A DNA stretch of 64,000 nt from Mangrovibacter phragmitis (GCF_001655675.1 NZ_LYRP01000022.1:124001-188000); one strand, 5' to 3'. Shown: positions 49,563-59,865, numbered from the stretch's first letter. The notes: a model not told the origin generated them from the letters alone. Program-made: numbers and translations.

Positions 49563-51692
49563 ATGATAACTAACATTTCCTCTCTTGAATTAGGCCAGTA
49601 TCTAACACTAGTACGTGAACGTGCCGGAATTAAGCAAGCTGAACTAGCCCGTAGGGTAACCTGGAGCGCAGCAGTACTATCTCGTATTGAGAGTGGAGAC
49701 CGTTCGGTAGAGTCGGGGGAGCTGTCAATGCTGTTGGAAGCGATTGATACTCCAGAGGCTCTGCGTCTTCGTACAATTCTTGAACGTAACTGGCAGATAA
49801 TTGAGCGTCCAAGCCTTGACCACCCCGATCAGGATCTTTTGTGGTCTGCAGAAGAAGTTGCCAAGCAGCTTATGGAGTTAGCTCAAAAACCCGACACCAA
49901 AAATGCCTTCGAACGCCGTCTATCTACTTACGTAGGTGAATTGAAGGCTTCGGCAAACTTATTACTCAAACGTGAGCATCAAGTAGCATTTATTGGCAGT
50001 ATTGGTATAGGTAAATCCACTGCAATCTGCAGACTTACTGGTCTTGAGGTCTCCAACACGGATGCTCACCCTTCGGCTCCTGTACTTGAGGCTGGTGCTG
50101 GGGGTATTACAGTTTGTGAAGTACACCTTCGTCAGGGGCCTAGTTATGGACTTATTATTGAACCATGTCTGGATGACGTTATTCGTGCTCATGTAACCGA
50201 TTTTGCAGAATATATTCGAGGTATAGGCATCCAAGGGGGGAGCGGAGATGAATCACAGGGAATTTCAAAAGAAATTGAGAGAGCGATTCGCAATCTTGCC
50301 AGATTGCGAATCAGCAAAAGCAAAGGAGTGGACGGAAAAACAGTCCGTCATGATGAAGCTAAAGAGCTTGCTAGCAAATTCAGCAGTACCCGCGAAGTTG
50401 TTGTCGAGATTCTGTCTAGAATGGAGCTTCCTCGACGTGACCGCCGTGATGTTTGGTATGATGCCAGCACGGGAAAACAGCCTCTTAATTGGCTAAAAGA
50501 CACGTTTGAGGAAGTCAACAATGGTCGTCATCCTGAATTTACACTTCCTGCACGTATTGAAGTAATAGTACCAGATCACCTGCTTCCGATAGATAATCTG
50601 TCAGTACGTTTTATAGATACCAAAGGGATTGATCGTACATCAGCTCGAGCAGACCTCGAATGCCTTCTTGATGATCCTCATACGCTAGCTATCCTTTGTT
50701 CTGGTTTTAACAATGCTCCAGCTGCGGAAGCTAGACTACTTCTCGAGCGAGCTAAAGATGCAGGTGTCCGCGGTCTTATCCAAAAGGCAGCATTACTAGT
50801 ACTCCCTCGCGCAGGCGAAGCTCTTGAAGTAAAAGATGAGATGGGAATGAGAGTTGAGAATGCGGAAGAAGGTTATGAACTGAAGCATGAACAAATATCC
50901 ATGAGTCTAGCACCTCTTGGATTATCTGAATTAGCCGTCGGCTTTTTTGACTCTCGCCAGGATGACCCTAAATTGTTCCAGGCGTTTCTATCAGAACGGC
51001 TGAATAATGTACGTCAGTCTTTCGCCCATCAGTTGAGTGAAATCATCACTAATGCCAACGCTCTTCTGCAAAACTATGAACTGGCTCAAACTCAAGAAGT
51101 CATTCGTCAAGCGGCACAACAACTGCGAACTTGGATCAACCGACATCGTTCGCTTGAACATTTAAATATGCATGTTCAGGACAGCCTTATTGAGCAGTTG
51201 GGCTACGCCTACGCAGCAACTGTTAGAGCCTCTGTAAATCGGGAAGGGGACTGGTACAACTTTAATTTTGGTCATCACCTTGGTTATGGTGCAAGAAAAA
51301 TAGCGGTTCAATCACTCAGTTCTGCAGTCTTGGGGTTTGCTGAGATTTGCCAGAACATGGCAGAAACACCTGAACTTGAAGAAGCAAACGAATTACTTGG
51401 ACAATCCCAGCGTTTACTTCAGACAGCTTATGACGAGCTACTGTCTAAAATTCAACTTATGGGTCAAACATCTTTCCGCGATGAATTAAAACAAGATAGA
51501 AATTTCTGGAATAGTTGCCAGAGAGAATGGGGGCAAGGTAGTGGCTACAAAGGCAGGATTGCTGCCCATAGTCGAGACTGGTTTAACAACCCGGAGAAAA
51601 AACGGCTTGAAGATGAACTGTGGTCAATGATTCAACGTGAATGGGATTTGGCGCTAACCCGGGTTGAATCGTTACTGATTACCGACGAATAA
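49563..51692 (+). CDS. XRE helix-turn-helix fused to a P-loop GTPase-like protein
   Basis: 709 residues from the ATG at 49563 (AAGGAG upstream); an upstream extension to 49524 is less likely. Residues about 8-62 are an XRE-type helix-turn-helix ([30 protein letters not shown]). A P-loop GSIGIGKST is at 145-153, a possible switch Thr lies in [10 protein letters not shown] (about 179-188), and DTKGID at 352-357 is a DxxG (G3) motif. The layout recalls dynamin-like or GIMAP-like GTPases with a large helical C-terminal part (residues 430-709). No membrane segment. DNA-binding plus GTPase in one chain is unusual and suggests a self-regulated stress or phage-response protein. Function unknown. Confidence 0.75.
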   Translation: MITNISSLELGQYLTLVRERAGIKQAELARRVTWSAAVLSRIESGDRSVESGELSMLLEAIDTPEALRLRTILERNWQIIERPSLDHPDQDLLWSAEEVAKQLMELAQKPDTKNAFERRLSTYVGELKASANLLLKREHQVAFIGSIGIGKSTAICRLTGLEVSNTDAHPSAPVLEAGAGGITVCEVHLRQGPSYGLIIEPCLDDVIRAHVTDFAEYIRGIGIQGGSGDESQGISKEIERAIRNLARLRISKSKGVDGKTVRHDEAKELASKFSSTREVVVEILSRMELPRRDRRDVWYDASTGKQPLNWLKDTFEEVNNGRHPEFTLPARIEVIVPDHLLPIDNLSVRFIDTKGIDRTSARADLECLLDDPHTLAILCSGFNNAPAAEARLLLERAKDAGVRGLIQKAALLVLPRAGEALEVKDEMGMRVENAEEGYELKHEQISMSLAPLGLSELAVGFFDSRQDDPKLFQAFLSERLNNVRQSFAHQLSEIITNANALLQNYELAQTQEVIRQAAQQLRTWINRHRSLEHLNMHVQDSLIEQLGYAYAATVRASVNREGDWYNFNFGHHLGYGARKIAVQSLSSAVLGFAEICQNMAETPELEEANELLGQSQRLLQTAYDELLSKIQLMGQTSFRDELKQDRNFWNSCQREWGQGSGYKGRIAAHSRDWFNNPEKKRLEDELWSMIQREWDLALTRVESLLITDE

Positions 51693-51867
51693 ATAGTAAG
51701 GTAAGTACCAGATGCATAACAAAACTCCTAGTTAAGAATCATGCGGCAGGTTGCTACTGGAGAACTTTCAGAACTCTGTGTAACGTAAAAGCTTTACAGC
51801 GTCATCACATTATTCAGACGATTATGTTCAGAGTTGTTGGGAATTTTGAGCCTATGATAAAAGCTTA

Positions 51868-52125
51868 TTGACCCACCCTAAACCTTGCTTTGATAAGCAG
51901 AATATAACGCTTCGTTTTATTCAGCCTGGCAAACCTCAACAGAATGCCTGGATTGAGCGATATAACCGGACGGTACGTTATGACTGGCTGGGCCAGCACC
52001 TGTTTAACTCACTGGACGAATTGCAGGGCTATGCCACGCAGTGGCAATGGTTTTATAATCATGAACGTCCGAATATGGCACTGAATGGCTTCACGCCGAT
52101 GCAGCATATTCAACGCATGGCCTGA
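51868..52125 (+). pseudogene. IS3-family transposase, C-terminal fragment
   Basis: 85 codons with FIQPGKPQQNAWIERYNRTVRYDWL and WQWFYNHERPNMALNGFTPMQ, the end of an IS3-type OrfB integrase core. Everything upstream of the last catalytic region is missing. It differs from the IS3 copy at 40410. Confidence 0.85.
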
Positions 52126-52367
52126 TTCTACTTATCACCTCCGTTAAAAATGGGGGGATTACCAAGCTACCTGAGGGTGGCTTTTTTTGTGTCCATTTCC
52201 GTCAAAATTCTTTCATATCTATCTGTAATTCAAAGATAATTTATTTTTCAGTAATAACCATATTTATTTTATGGTATTTCCGTGTTGGCGGTAAGTGTCA
52301 AGGTAGTTGGCACCCTGGGTTGATTTAGGCTGCCTGTTTTTCCCGCTCAGGATTCAGCGTTACCGGG

Positions 52368-52454
52368 CCCCATGAATCCCTGAATAACCTGACACTGGAA
52401 GAGTACCGGCTGATGGCTGAAAAACCGGAAATCTCAAAAAGTACATGGAACTAA
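52368..52454 (+). pseudogene. Transposase C-terminal scrap
   Basis: In-frame remnant reading PHESLNNLTLEEYRLMAEKP then EISKSTWN and a stop, as at the end of some IS3-family OrfB proteins. Confidence 0.5.
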
Positions 52455-52653
52455 AACAGGTGTACTTACAAGACCACTGACTGATCGGCGCTATATTCAA
52501 TGTGCATGAGTCACTTTTGGCATCATCCAGTGCGAGTCATTCGTCATTCCATCGCCCTCAGGTGTTTTTTCAGAGGGGGTGACAACTACCCTGGCACTGA
52601 GGGGGTCCTGAATTCTGTTGAAGAGAGCTCATCATATAAGGATACCTCTTTTA

Positions 52654-52751
52654 ACAGCCTATAGGGTGTTGTATTCATTTAACAGCTTATAAGCTGTATT
52701 TTGCATTTACAGCTTATAAGGTGTATTGTCCAAATACAGCTTATAGACTGT
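52654..52751 (+). promoter_or_regulatory. Four spaced operators upstream of hipB
   Basis: Four 16-bp sites of the form ACAGCTTATAAGCTGT at 52654, 52682 (perfect palindrome), 52709 and 52736. Start-to-start spacing is 28, 27 and 27 bp. The last ends 30 bp before hipB. HipB of E. coli also binds four operators, but with a different core (TATCC-N8-GGATA). Confidence 0.85.
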
Positions 52752-52781
52752 ATCAACGCCTCTAACAATGGTAAATGCCTT

Positions 52782-53087
52782 ATGAATACTGTTTATCCGT
52801 TGAAAACTTTGAATCAAATTCGTCCATTGCTGATTGGCTTTCGCAAGGCTAATGGACTGACACAAAAAGAAGTTTCTGAAAGGTTAGGAGTAACACAACA
52901 AACCTATGCCCGGCTGGAAGCGAATCCAGCCAGTGCCAGTATGGAGCGGCTATTCAGGGTATTTACCGTGCTGGGTGTTGAAATGGTACTCTCTTCTGGA
53001 CCACAGATACTTTCTTCGATGTCATCTTCAACAATGAAAGAGTCAGAACCGCAAAAAGATTCACCTGCCAGACGGGAAAAATGGTGA
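52782..53087 (+). CDS. hipB: HipB-type antitoxin and autorepressor
   Basis: 101 residues with an XRE helix-turn-helix (LLIGFRKANGLTQKEVSERLGVTQQTYARLEANP), then a hydrophilic tail. It should neutralise HipA and repress the operon through the four upstream sites. I chose ATG 52782 (MNTVYPL) because upstream in-frame codons run into the operators. hipA follows after 4 bp. Confidence 0.9.
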   Translation: MNTVYPLKTLNQIRPLLIGFRKANGLTQKEVSERLGVTQQTYARLEANPASASMERLFRVFTVLGVEMVLSSGPQILSSMSSSTMKESEPQKDSPARREKW

Positions 53088-53091
53088 CGAT

Positions 53092-54420
53092 ATGCGTCGA
53101 ACACAGCAGCGTTTAGCAATATGGATGAATGGAATTCGGGTCGGATTCTGGGAGAAGGTCAGAGGCGAGGATTTATTGCAATACTTTCCAGAATGGATAG
53201 TGGATGAACAGGGAAGACCTTTATCGCTTTCTTTGCCTTTCACTCCTGGTAATCAGCTTTGGCGCGGTAATGTTGTTCGTGACTATTTTGACAATTTATT
53301 GCCTGACAGCGAAAGTATACGCAGGCGTTTAGCTGTGCGTTACCAGTCTGAAAGCCTTGAGCCTTTTGATCTATTGGCTGAGCTGGGAAGAGACTGCGTT
53401 GGTGCAATACAGTTACTGAATGTTGATGAAGAGCCCACAGATTTATTTTCCGTAAATTATCGCCCACTTTCTGAAGCTGATATCGCGACTACATTGCGTA
53501 ACACTACGGCGGTATCGTTGCCTGGTCGGCAGGACGAAACTGACGATTTGCGATTATCAATTGCCGGTGCGCAGGAAAAAACGGCTTTATTGTGGCATGA
53601 AGAACAATGGTGTTTACCAGAAGGTAATACCCCGACGACGCATATCTTCAAGCTGCCGCTAGGGTTGGTTGGGAACATGCAAGCGGATATGAGTACATCG
53701 GTTGAAAATGAATGGCTATGTTCTTTGCTTCTTGAGCACTACGGGATCCCTGTAGCAAAAACACAGATTGCGCAGTTTGAAGATCAAAAGGCATTAGTGG
53801 TTGAGCGTTTCGACAGAAGATGGTCAGGCGATCGGCAATGGATCATTCGTTTGCCACAAGAGGATATGTGTCAGGCTTTGGGTGTTTCTCCGTTACGAAA
53901 ATACCAGTCTGATGGTGGGCCGGGTATTTCCGATATTATGGAAATACTGAGTCATTCATATCAGGCTGAGCAGGACAAAGAGCAGTTCTTCAGGGCGCAA
54001 ATTATTTTCTGGCTGATGGCTGCTACTGACGGCCATGCCAAAAATTTCAGTATCGCTATTGAGCCACAAAGCCGTTACCACCTTACGCCTCTTTATGATG
54101 TTTTATCAGCATGGCCGGTAATTGGCCATGGTAATAATCAAATATCCTGGCAGAGATGCAAACTGGCAATGGCTGTTCGCGGCAGCAGTAATTATTACCA
54201 CATTTATAGAATTCAACGGCGGCATTGGATCAATCATGGTGAATTAACCGGATTGGGAAGACGACAGGTTGAGTCCATGATGGATGACATTATATCCAGC
54301 ACACCACAAGTCATTGAGCGTGTATCTGCGTTGCTTCCGGAGTCGTTTCCACCTGAGCTTGCTGAGTGTATTTTTGATGGCATGCGGCAGCAGTGCGGGC
54401 GTTTGGCTGGAAGAGGATAA
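53092..54420 (+). CDS. hipA: HipA-type serine/threonine kinase toxin
   Basis: 442 residues, close to E. coli HipA (440). E. coli HipA phosphorylates glutamyl-tRNA synthetase and causes persistence. Here LSIAGAQEKTALL carries Ser156, matching the autophosphorylated Ser150. VVERFDRRW and ATDGHAKNFSI carry the catalytic Asp, and LTPLYDVLSAWP the metal-binding Asp. All key residues are present, so it is likely active. The N-terminal subdomain (WMNGIRVGFW) is normal. Confidence 0.93.
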   Translation: MRRTQQRLAIWMNGIRVGFWEKVRGEDLLQYFPEWIVDEQGRPLSLSLPFTPGNQLWRGNVVRDYFDNLLPDSESIRRRLAVRYQSESLEPFDLLAELGRDCVGAIQLLNVDEEPTDLFSVNYRPLSEADIATTLRNTTAVSLPGRQDETDDLRLSIAGAQEKTALLWHEEQWCLPEGNTPTTHIFKLPLGLVGNMQADMSTSVENEWLCSLLLEHYGIPVAKTQIAQFEDQKALVVERFDRRWSGDRQWIIRLPQEDMCQALGVSPLRKYQSDGGPGISDIMEILSHSYQAEQDKEQFFRAQIIFWLMAATDGHAKNFSIAIEPQSRYHLTPLYDVLSAWPVIGHGNNQISWQRCKLAMAVRGSSNYYHIYRIQRRHWINHGELTGLGRRQVESMMDDIISSTPQVIERVSALLPESFPPELAECIFDGMRQQCGRLAGRG

Positions 54421-54569
54421 TTCACGCCACTGGCATGTTTCATCTACAGGTAATCGACCACGAGCAGTGAGGGAATTCCATGCTGGTGCACTCAACAGGC
54501 AACAATTGAATTTCACCGCTTTTGCGAGCATGATCGCAACAACATCAGTCTGTTACCTGGTTAACTCCT

Positions 54570-55055
54570 ATGATATCTCGCGAAGCGCTGCAATCGGCCA
54601 TCTCTAACGTTTCTGTGTGGCGTCAGGGGGATGTATGCGCGCCGCATAAGCCGTTGCTGCTGTTGTATGTGTTGTCCCAGTACAAAGCAGGCCACCCGCG
54701 CCTGTTCAACTACGGCCAGGAGATCCACCAGCAGCTTACTCACTTGTTAAAAGAGTTTGGCCCCAAACGGCGCACTGACTACCCCAATATGCCATTCTGG
54801 CGGCTCCGAGCTGACGGCTTTTGGGAAATCGCCAACGCTGAAGGCTGTAAACCCCGCAGTGGCAACACCCAGCCAACAAAGAAAGAGTTGATAGATAATC
54901 AAGTGATGGGCGGTTTTGATGAAACGGCTTACCAGTCGCTACTGGCACATCCCGGCCTCCTCTTTGTCTGGCTCAAATACTGGCTTTGCGGTGGGCTGGG
55001 AGGTAACGGCCTGGCTCGCAACCAGGTGGTGCGCCGCTTGCTTAATACCTGTTGA
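54570..55055 (+). pseudogene. Phosphorothioate-dependent restriction protein, SBD domain, truncated
   Basis: 161 codons. The first 125 or so residues match the sulfur-binding domain (SBD) of ScoMcrA/SprMcrA-type HNH endonucleases: APHKPLLLLYVLSQYKAGHPRLFNY, FGPKRRTDYPNMPFWRLR. The expected continuation after SLLAHP is replaced by unrelated sequence, and the C-terminal HNH nuclease is missing. So the gene was cut by a rearrangement near 54953. The intact protein would cleave phosphorothioated DNA. The SBD might still bind it. Confidence 0.8.
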
Positions 55056-55205
55056 GTGTAGGAGCTGGCACATTCCACCAGGGCAGGCTGTTTGGCGGCA
55101 CAACGCAGAAAAGAGACAAGCACTGGCGAGCAAACATATACCCTATATACCTTCAACAAATAAGCTGAAGCAAAATATAAAATACGATGTTGCCCGCACC
55201 GCTAA

Positions 55206-56033
55206 TCAAGGGCAGTTTAGTGTTATTGTTAATCGTTGAGAGTGAGCAGCACTTGTCGCACCCTTATTAACCTTTAAATTGATATAAATCGGTTCGCCAA
55301 CTTTGTTGGTATAGGTTGTGCTGGATGGAACAGTGCTGCTATTGGCGGTACTGGATGGGTAGATAAATACACTTTTAGCCGCATCTGTGTACCAGTCGTT
55401 GAAACCACCAGACGGCCTGATAGTAATACTACCCGGGCCATTATTTTTTTCCAACACTTTTTGCGATAAGAGCGAATCTTTATCATTACTGGCTGTGAAT
55501 TCTAGCGTATCCGGTATACTAACGGCGTCGCCAATATTGATTATATCAGGTGCATTTAGAACAAAATATTCGTCAACTCTTCCATCGTCGGCGCTGACTT
55601 TTATTTTTAAATCTCCGGTAATATCTTTCTTTATAGTGAAATCCACGTTATAACGTCTGCCATAGCTCTGTGGTATAGTAGAACGTCCTATATCACAACG
55701 ATCGTAGGTACCACCGGTACAATAAACTACGTTACCTGAGGTTGTGAGGAGCGTTGCCTGGTCTTCTTTACCTGTCAACGCATACTTATAGTAAAGCATA
55801 GTCTTATCGTTACCCACGGACCACATCACCTCAGCGCCTGTTAAAAAATTAATATTATCACGTAGAAGCGTTAACTTAATGTTCTTTGTTATTATTTCAT
55901 CCCAATATTGGGATGTATGGTAAGAAGTATGATTTCTACCGGCACTCCAGCCTTTGGCTGTACACTGGAGTGTGGCCGCAATAGCAGAGAATGAATTACT
56001 GAATGCCAAAATAGCAATGAGAAGATATTTCAT
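55206..56033 (-). CDS. Fimbrial adhesin / tip subunit
   Basis: 275 residues with a signal peptide (MKYLLIAILAFSNSFSAIA, cleavage before ATLQC). It is about twice a pilin, as expected for a two-domain tip adhesin: an N-terminal receptor domain with four Cys and a C-terminal pilin-like half ending LTITLNCP. It is last in the fimbrial operon, the usual adhesin position in lpf-type clusters. An in-frame ATG at 56054 is also possible. The receptor is not predictable. Confidence 0.75.
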   Translation of the reverse strand: MKYLLIAILAFSNSFSAIAATLQCTAKGWSAGRNHTSYHTSQYWDEIITKNIKLTLLRDNINFLTGAEVMWSVGNDKTMLYYKYALTGKEDQATLLTTSGNVVYCTGGTYDRCDIGRSTIPQSYGRRYNVDFTIKKDITGDLKIKVSADDGRVDEYFVLNAPDIINIGDAVSIPDTLEFTASNDKDSLLSQKVLEKNNGPGSITIRPSGGFNDWYTDAAKSVFIYPSSTANSSTVPSSTTYTNKVGEPIYINLKVNKGATSAAHSQRLTITLNCP

Positions 56034-56072
56034 TGGATGTTCCGATGGGCCCATTATGGGCCCACTCCTTTT

Positions 56073-56585
56073 TTACGAATAGCTAATAGCAATGGTTACT
56101 GTAGATAAGAAAGACCCCGGGCCAGGTGTTGCACCAGCTAATGCTAAAATACCCAAAGTAAAATTATGCGATGCGGCTTGAGCACTTGGGGTCAGTGCGA
56201 TTTTAGTTGTGTTAGGGATAACAATTTTAGTTTTGGCCGCATCTTCAAAAATTCTTAAACCAACGCCAGCGGCAGTGCCTTCGTTTTTAAAGGTATCGTT
56301 GGTAGCGGCAGTGCCGTTCATCGTCAAATAAACTGATTTGGCATCGCTACCACATTTAAGTTCAACTTTCACTTCTTTACTCAGTGAGATATCCGTAGTA
56401 GAGAGATCTGCTATGTCTACTTCCCCCAAAGGAATGGTGCCGAGTTCTTTTGCAAAACTACAGGTAGCATCCTTAATTGTTGCTGTTACTTTCATCTCCA
56501 TATTTGTGGCACTGAAAGCCGACGAGGAAAAAAACATCGCAAACAGTAGTGGGCAGATAAAGTTAATTCTTTTTTTGATAATCAT
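56073..56585 (-). CDS. Minor fimbrial subunit
   Basis: 170 residues with a signal peptide ending in AFSA. Pilin features are the Cys pair (ATCSFAKELG, LKCGSDAK), the donor-strand-like N-terminus (MEMKVTATIKDATC) and the C-terminal beta zipper with penultimate Tyr (TIAISYS). It lies between usher and adhesin. It is an adaptor or anchor pilin. Confidence 0.85.
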   Translation of the reverse strand: MIIKKRINFICPLLFAMFFSSSAFSATNMEMKVTATIKDATCSFAKELGTIPLGEVDIADLSTTDISLSKEVKVELKCGSDAKSVYLTMNGTAATNDTFKNEGTAAGVGLRIFEDAAKTKIVIPNTTKIALTPSAQAASHNFTLGILALAGATPGPGSFLSTVTIAISYS

Positions 56586-56597
56586 AGATAAATCCCA

Positions 56598-59120
56598 TTA
56601 TTGGCAAGTTAGTGTTTTTTCAATAATATGCTCTGATTCAGAATTTGAAATATCAAACTCTGCCTTACAACTGAATTCTTTACTTCCCCAACTGGCGGTT
56701 AATTCACCGGTATCTGGCAGGCCGGAAAGGAATACATTTCCTTCATCATCAACTAAACCATAATTACCTGATGCAACAACAGTAGAGCCGAATGGCAGTG
56801 GCTTACCATTATGTTTTAAAGTAAATAATGCGCGATACCCTTTAACAGTGGCAAAACTGGATTTAACAATAGCGCCGCGGGTAGGAACTACGTTATCAAC
56901 AGACCCCTGAACCTCTATAAAGTTATCTAATGAAGTATTATCTAATGCCACCCGGTTGAGCCTGTAATTATTCGCCCATGGCGATATGGCGTATCCTCGC
57001 CAGTCTGTTTTAATTCCGTTTGAATTCTGTAGTTCAATGCCGGCAGCCCCTTTGGCTTCAACCAGAATGGCAGAATTCCCAATCGGCCGCCCAAGGGTAA
57101 TGCCATCCGCATGCCCCAGGATGCTACCTGAGGTAGAATAACTTAACTGATGGTAGTTTTTGTTATAAGAATAGCCAACAGAACTATTGTTATAACTCCC
57201 CTGATAACTGGCACTGGCACTGCCACCAGAATCTTCTTTTGAGTAGTTTTGATTTACTGACCAGCTCAGGTTTCTTTGCTCCAGTAACAAACCACTCAGG
57301 CCGGTTTGCTGTGTTAATGTACCGTTGTTGTCTCTTGATGCACTGAGATTGACGTTAATTGGGTTACGATTAAGTACCCGGCCAAAATTAAACGGAAAAG
57401 AGAGCGACATGAATAAGGAACGGTCACTTCCCTGATTACCGGCATACTTGCTGTGGTTAACACTCATACTGTAGCTTACATCACGGTAATATCCGTTAAA
57501 GCCAACCATTAATGAGTCGGAGGGAGTTTTTTTATTCCAATAGGTTTGCCTTGTTCCGGTAATATATATGCTGCCTATTTCTGACAGTGATTGTGAAATA
57601 TTTAATTGTAGTTGTTGCTTACGGATATCATTGCGGTTGTAACTATTTGTGATGTAGTCGTATACAACATTGTTATCTGTTTCATTAATGGTGCTATTTT
57701 TATAGGCACTTTCATTGAAAGAATAAAAACCTTTCGTTGAATACCTGTAACCAGCAAGTTGAAATGTGGTGCCTGTCTCGTTCAATGAACGGCTGTATAA
57801 TAACCGTAATGACTGACCCTTGCTTTCTTCTTTATTGGAGAGCTCTGTTTTAGCATGGGTTAAATCACCGGATACTGCCCCGAAGCTACCCAGATTAATC
57901 CCGGCCCCTACCAAACCTGATTTATATTTTTCAGAGTACTGGACCCCGGAGTAGCTGGTTATATCACCAGGCAGCCCTACGGAAAAAGTCGCCTGCAAAA
58001 ATGTTGGTGACTCAAATTCATTGGATAAGTTATTGCGTAACTTACCTGCCGCAATGGCGTACTGATAGCGGCCTTCTCTAATCATTAAAGGGGCAGCAGA
58101 GTATGGTATCGTATTGATGCGTGATGAGCCGTCAGATTCAATAACAGTAACCTGCAGGTCTCCACTTGAGTACATTGGGTATAAATCATCAATGACAAAA
58201 TCGCCCGGGGCGACATTGAGCTGATAGATTAAATACCCATTTTGCCTGACCAATACCTGAGCATTGGTTAATGCGGTTCCGCGAATAACAGGTGCATAGC
58301 CGCGCTGGCTATCCGGGTACATGGCATCTTCAGATAGCAGTTGGGCACCCCGCATTGCCACTGAGTCAAAAATGTTGCCTTCAGTTGTACTGTCGCCAAG
58401 TGTCAACCGGCTTTTTAACGGGATAATAGCCCTTTCAATATAAGTATTACCATGTTGCCACCTGGATTCAGTGATGCCGCCGACCGAGCTTTCGGTCCAT
58501 GTGCGGTCATCCCTGATTCGCCAGGCACCCATATTGATCCCGTTTTCCAGCCGAAGATAGCGGTGTTCGTTGCGGGAGTAAGGTGTGCTGCCTCTTTGCC
58601 CACTGGCATAATAGTTGATATAGGCTGCCGTAATGCCGTTATCCCAGCTTTCTGGCGGAATCCAGCCATTGGCTTTATTGTTAAGTGCAATTTGCGGAAC
58701 ATCAATGTGCAGGGCAAGTTTCTCAAAATCAAACCGAATCGTAGCCGAAGGAATAGAGTCTTTAAGGGAGACACATTGGTTTGGTGCTTCTGAGGTTGCA
58801 GGTAAGAATTCTGCTTTGATTCCGAACTGTAGCCATTCCTCAGTACTGATACAGGGAATTAATCCCGTATTATCAGCACTTTCGTTGGAAGAGATAAACT
58901 CTACATCACGGTTGGTTATTTTTCCCTGGTTAAAGAAAATGTCAACTGAGTAGACACCGGGGTTTTGATGGCCATTGAGCAGAGCGCTTAGGTCGGTGTT
59001 GTCTGAACCACTTTCATTAATAAGGCTTTCAGGAAACCAAAGTTCCTCGGCATATGAATTACACGCCAATGCGTTTAATATCAAAAGCGAAGATATTGTT
59101 TTACACTTGTAAATAACCAT
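56598..59120 (-). CDS. Fimbrial outer-membrane usher
   Basis: 840 residues from the ATG at 59120 with signal sequence SLLILNALACNSYA. PapC/FimD family: N-terminal chaperone-binding domain, a 24-strand barrel, plug, and two C-terminal domains. Recognisable blocks are RGTALTNAQVLVRQNGYLIY, VAPGDFVIDDLYP and GSTVVASGNYGLVDDEGNVFLSGL. It exports and assembles pilins handed over by the chaperone at 59136. The codon at 59129 (TTG) is an alternative start. Confidence 0.93.
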   Translation of the reverse strand: MVIYKCKTISSLLILNALACNSYAEELWFPESLINESGSDNTDLSALLNGHQNPGVYSVDIFFNQGKITNRDVEFISSNESADNTGLIPCISTEEWLQFGIKAEFLPATSEAPNQCVSLKDSIPSATIRFDFEKLALHIDVPQIALNNKANGWIPPESWDNGITAAYINYYASGQRGSTPYSRNEHRYLRLENGINMGAWRIRDDRTWTESSVGGITESRWQHGNTYIERAIIPLKSRLTLGDSTTEGNIFDSVAMRGAQLLSEDAMYPDSQRGYAPVIRGTALTNAQVLVRQNGYLIYQLNVAPGDFVIDDLYPMYSSGDLQVTVIESDGSSRINTIPYSAAPLMIREGRYQYAIAAGKLRNNLSNEFESPTFLQATFSVGLPGDITSYSGVQYSEKYKSGLVGAGINLGSFGAVSGDLTHAKTELSNKEESKGQSLRLLYSRSLNETGTTFQLAGYRYSTKGFYSFNESAYKNSTINETDNNVVYDYITNSYNRNDIRKQQLQLNISQSLSEIGSIYITGTRQTYWNKKTPSDSLMVGFNGYYRDVSYSMSVNHSKYAGNQGSDRSLFMSLSFPFNFGRVLNRNPINVNLSASRDNNGTLTQQTGLSGLLLEQRNLSWSVNQNYSKEDSGGSASASYQGSYNNSSVGYSYNKNYHQLSYSTSGSILGHADGITLGRPIGNSAILVEAKGAAGIELQNSNGIKTDWRGYAISPWANNYRLNRVALDNTSLDNFIEVQGSVDNVVPTRGAIVKSSFATVKGYRALFTLKHNGKPLPFGSTVVASGNYGLVDDEGNVFLSGLPDTGELTASWGSKEFSCKAEFDISNSESEHIIEKTLTCQ

Positions 59121-59135
59121 ATCAAACAAAGCCTG

Positions 59136-59813
59136 TTATAAGTTAACTTTTATCTGCTGGGTTGTTGCCCCATAATCATTGATTGTGCTGAATGCAAGAG
59201 AACTGGCAGATATATTGTTAATAACTTGTTCTTCCTGTGGTGCAATCATTAAATCACTAATAACTTTAGAGCCCGCCTGCAAGTTATTTATGGTGATGTA
59301 ATAAGGCGTAGGGTTACGGACCTTAACGTTAGTGCCTTCCTTTTTAAATTCCAGTTTGCCAGGGGCTTCATCAGGGCCGATTTTAAGCCCGGAAGGCCGA
59401 ACAAAAAGTTTAATGCGAGTTATTGCGGCAATAATTAACAAGTTTTTACCTTCAGCCTCTGCCTTGTTTACTGATGGAATGGCTTTAGAATTAAGGTAAA
59501 AAATGCTTTCCCTGTCATTAGGTAATGATGCGCCATCTTTCAAAATGATGCGCATCAGGTTTTCACTACCTGGCCGGGCCGTTAACAACGGAGGCGTAAT
59601 GATAAACCGTTTCGATTTTTCCCCTGTTTCTTCTTCAACCCAGGTTTGCATTAAATATGTTGTTTCTTTGGCGCTATTCCTTGAGCTGATTGTTGCCTGC
59701 CTGGCATCTTTTGCATATATAACTCGGGTTGTATTTAATGAAACCCCGTTTGCTAAAGCTAAAGATGGCACGCACAGTGACAGGCCAAGGATGAATGAGA
59801 TTAACTTTTTCAT
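59136..59813 (-). CDS. Periplasmic fimbrial chaperone
   Basis: 225 residues, signal peptide ending in ALA. PapD-like two-domain fold: GVSLNTTRVIYAKDARQATISSRN start, the conserved SIFYLNSKAIPSVNK-type segment, and IKLFVRPSGL. The F1-G1 loop appears short (FGS type). It gives donor strands to pilins until they reach the usher. It follows the major subunit with a hairpin in between and precedes the usher by 6 bp. Confidence 0.93.
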   Translation of the reverse strand: MKKLISFILGLSLCVPSLALANGVSLNTTRVIYAKDARQATISSRNSAKETTYLMQTWVEEETGEKSKRFIITPPLLTARPGSENLMRIILKDGASLPNDRESIFYLNSKAIPSVNKAEAEGKNLLIIAAITRIKLFVRPSGLKIGPDEAPGKLEFKKEGTNVKVRNPTPYYITINNLQAGSKVISDLMIAPQEEQVINNISASSLAFSTINDYGATTQQIKVNL

Positions 59814-59831
59814 TTCATTACCACCTCAAAA

Positions 59832-59853
59832 CGCCTCACTGTTACGTGAGGCG
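59832..59853 (-). terminator. Partial terminator after the major fimbrial subunit
   Basis: Perfect 8-bp stem CGCCTCAC/GTGAGGCG with a TTTTG run on the minus strand. It probably lowers transcription of the assembly genes relative to the pilin, a common feature of fimbrial operons. Confidence 0.75.
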
Positions 59854-59865
59854 CTATTGGGAAAA

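Larger units (their letters stand above)
51693..52653. other. IS-remnant region between the XRE-GTPase and hipBA
   Basis: About 960 bp holding two transposase fragments (51868-52125, 52368-52454). An inverted-repeat-like end appears near 52128-52165. No intact gene is present. It marks a junction between two modules of the island. Confidence 0.55.
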
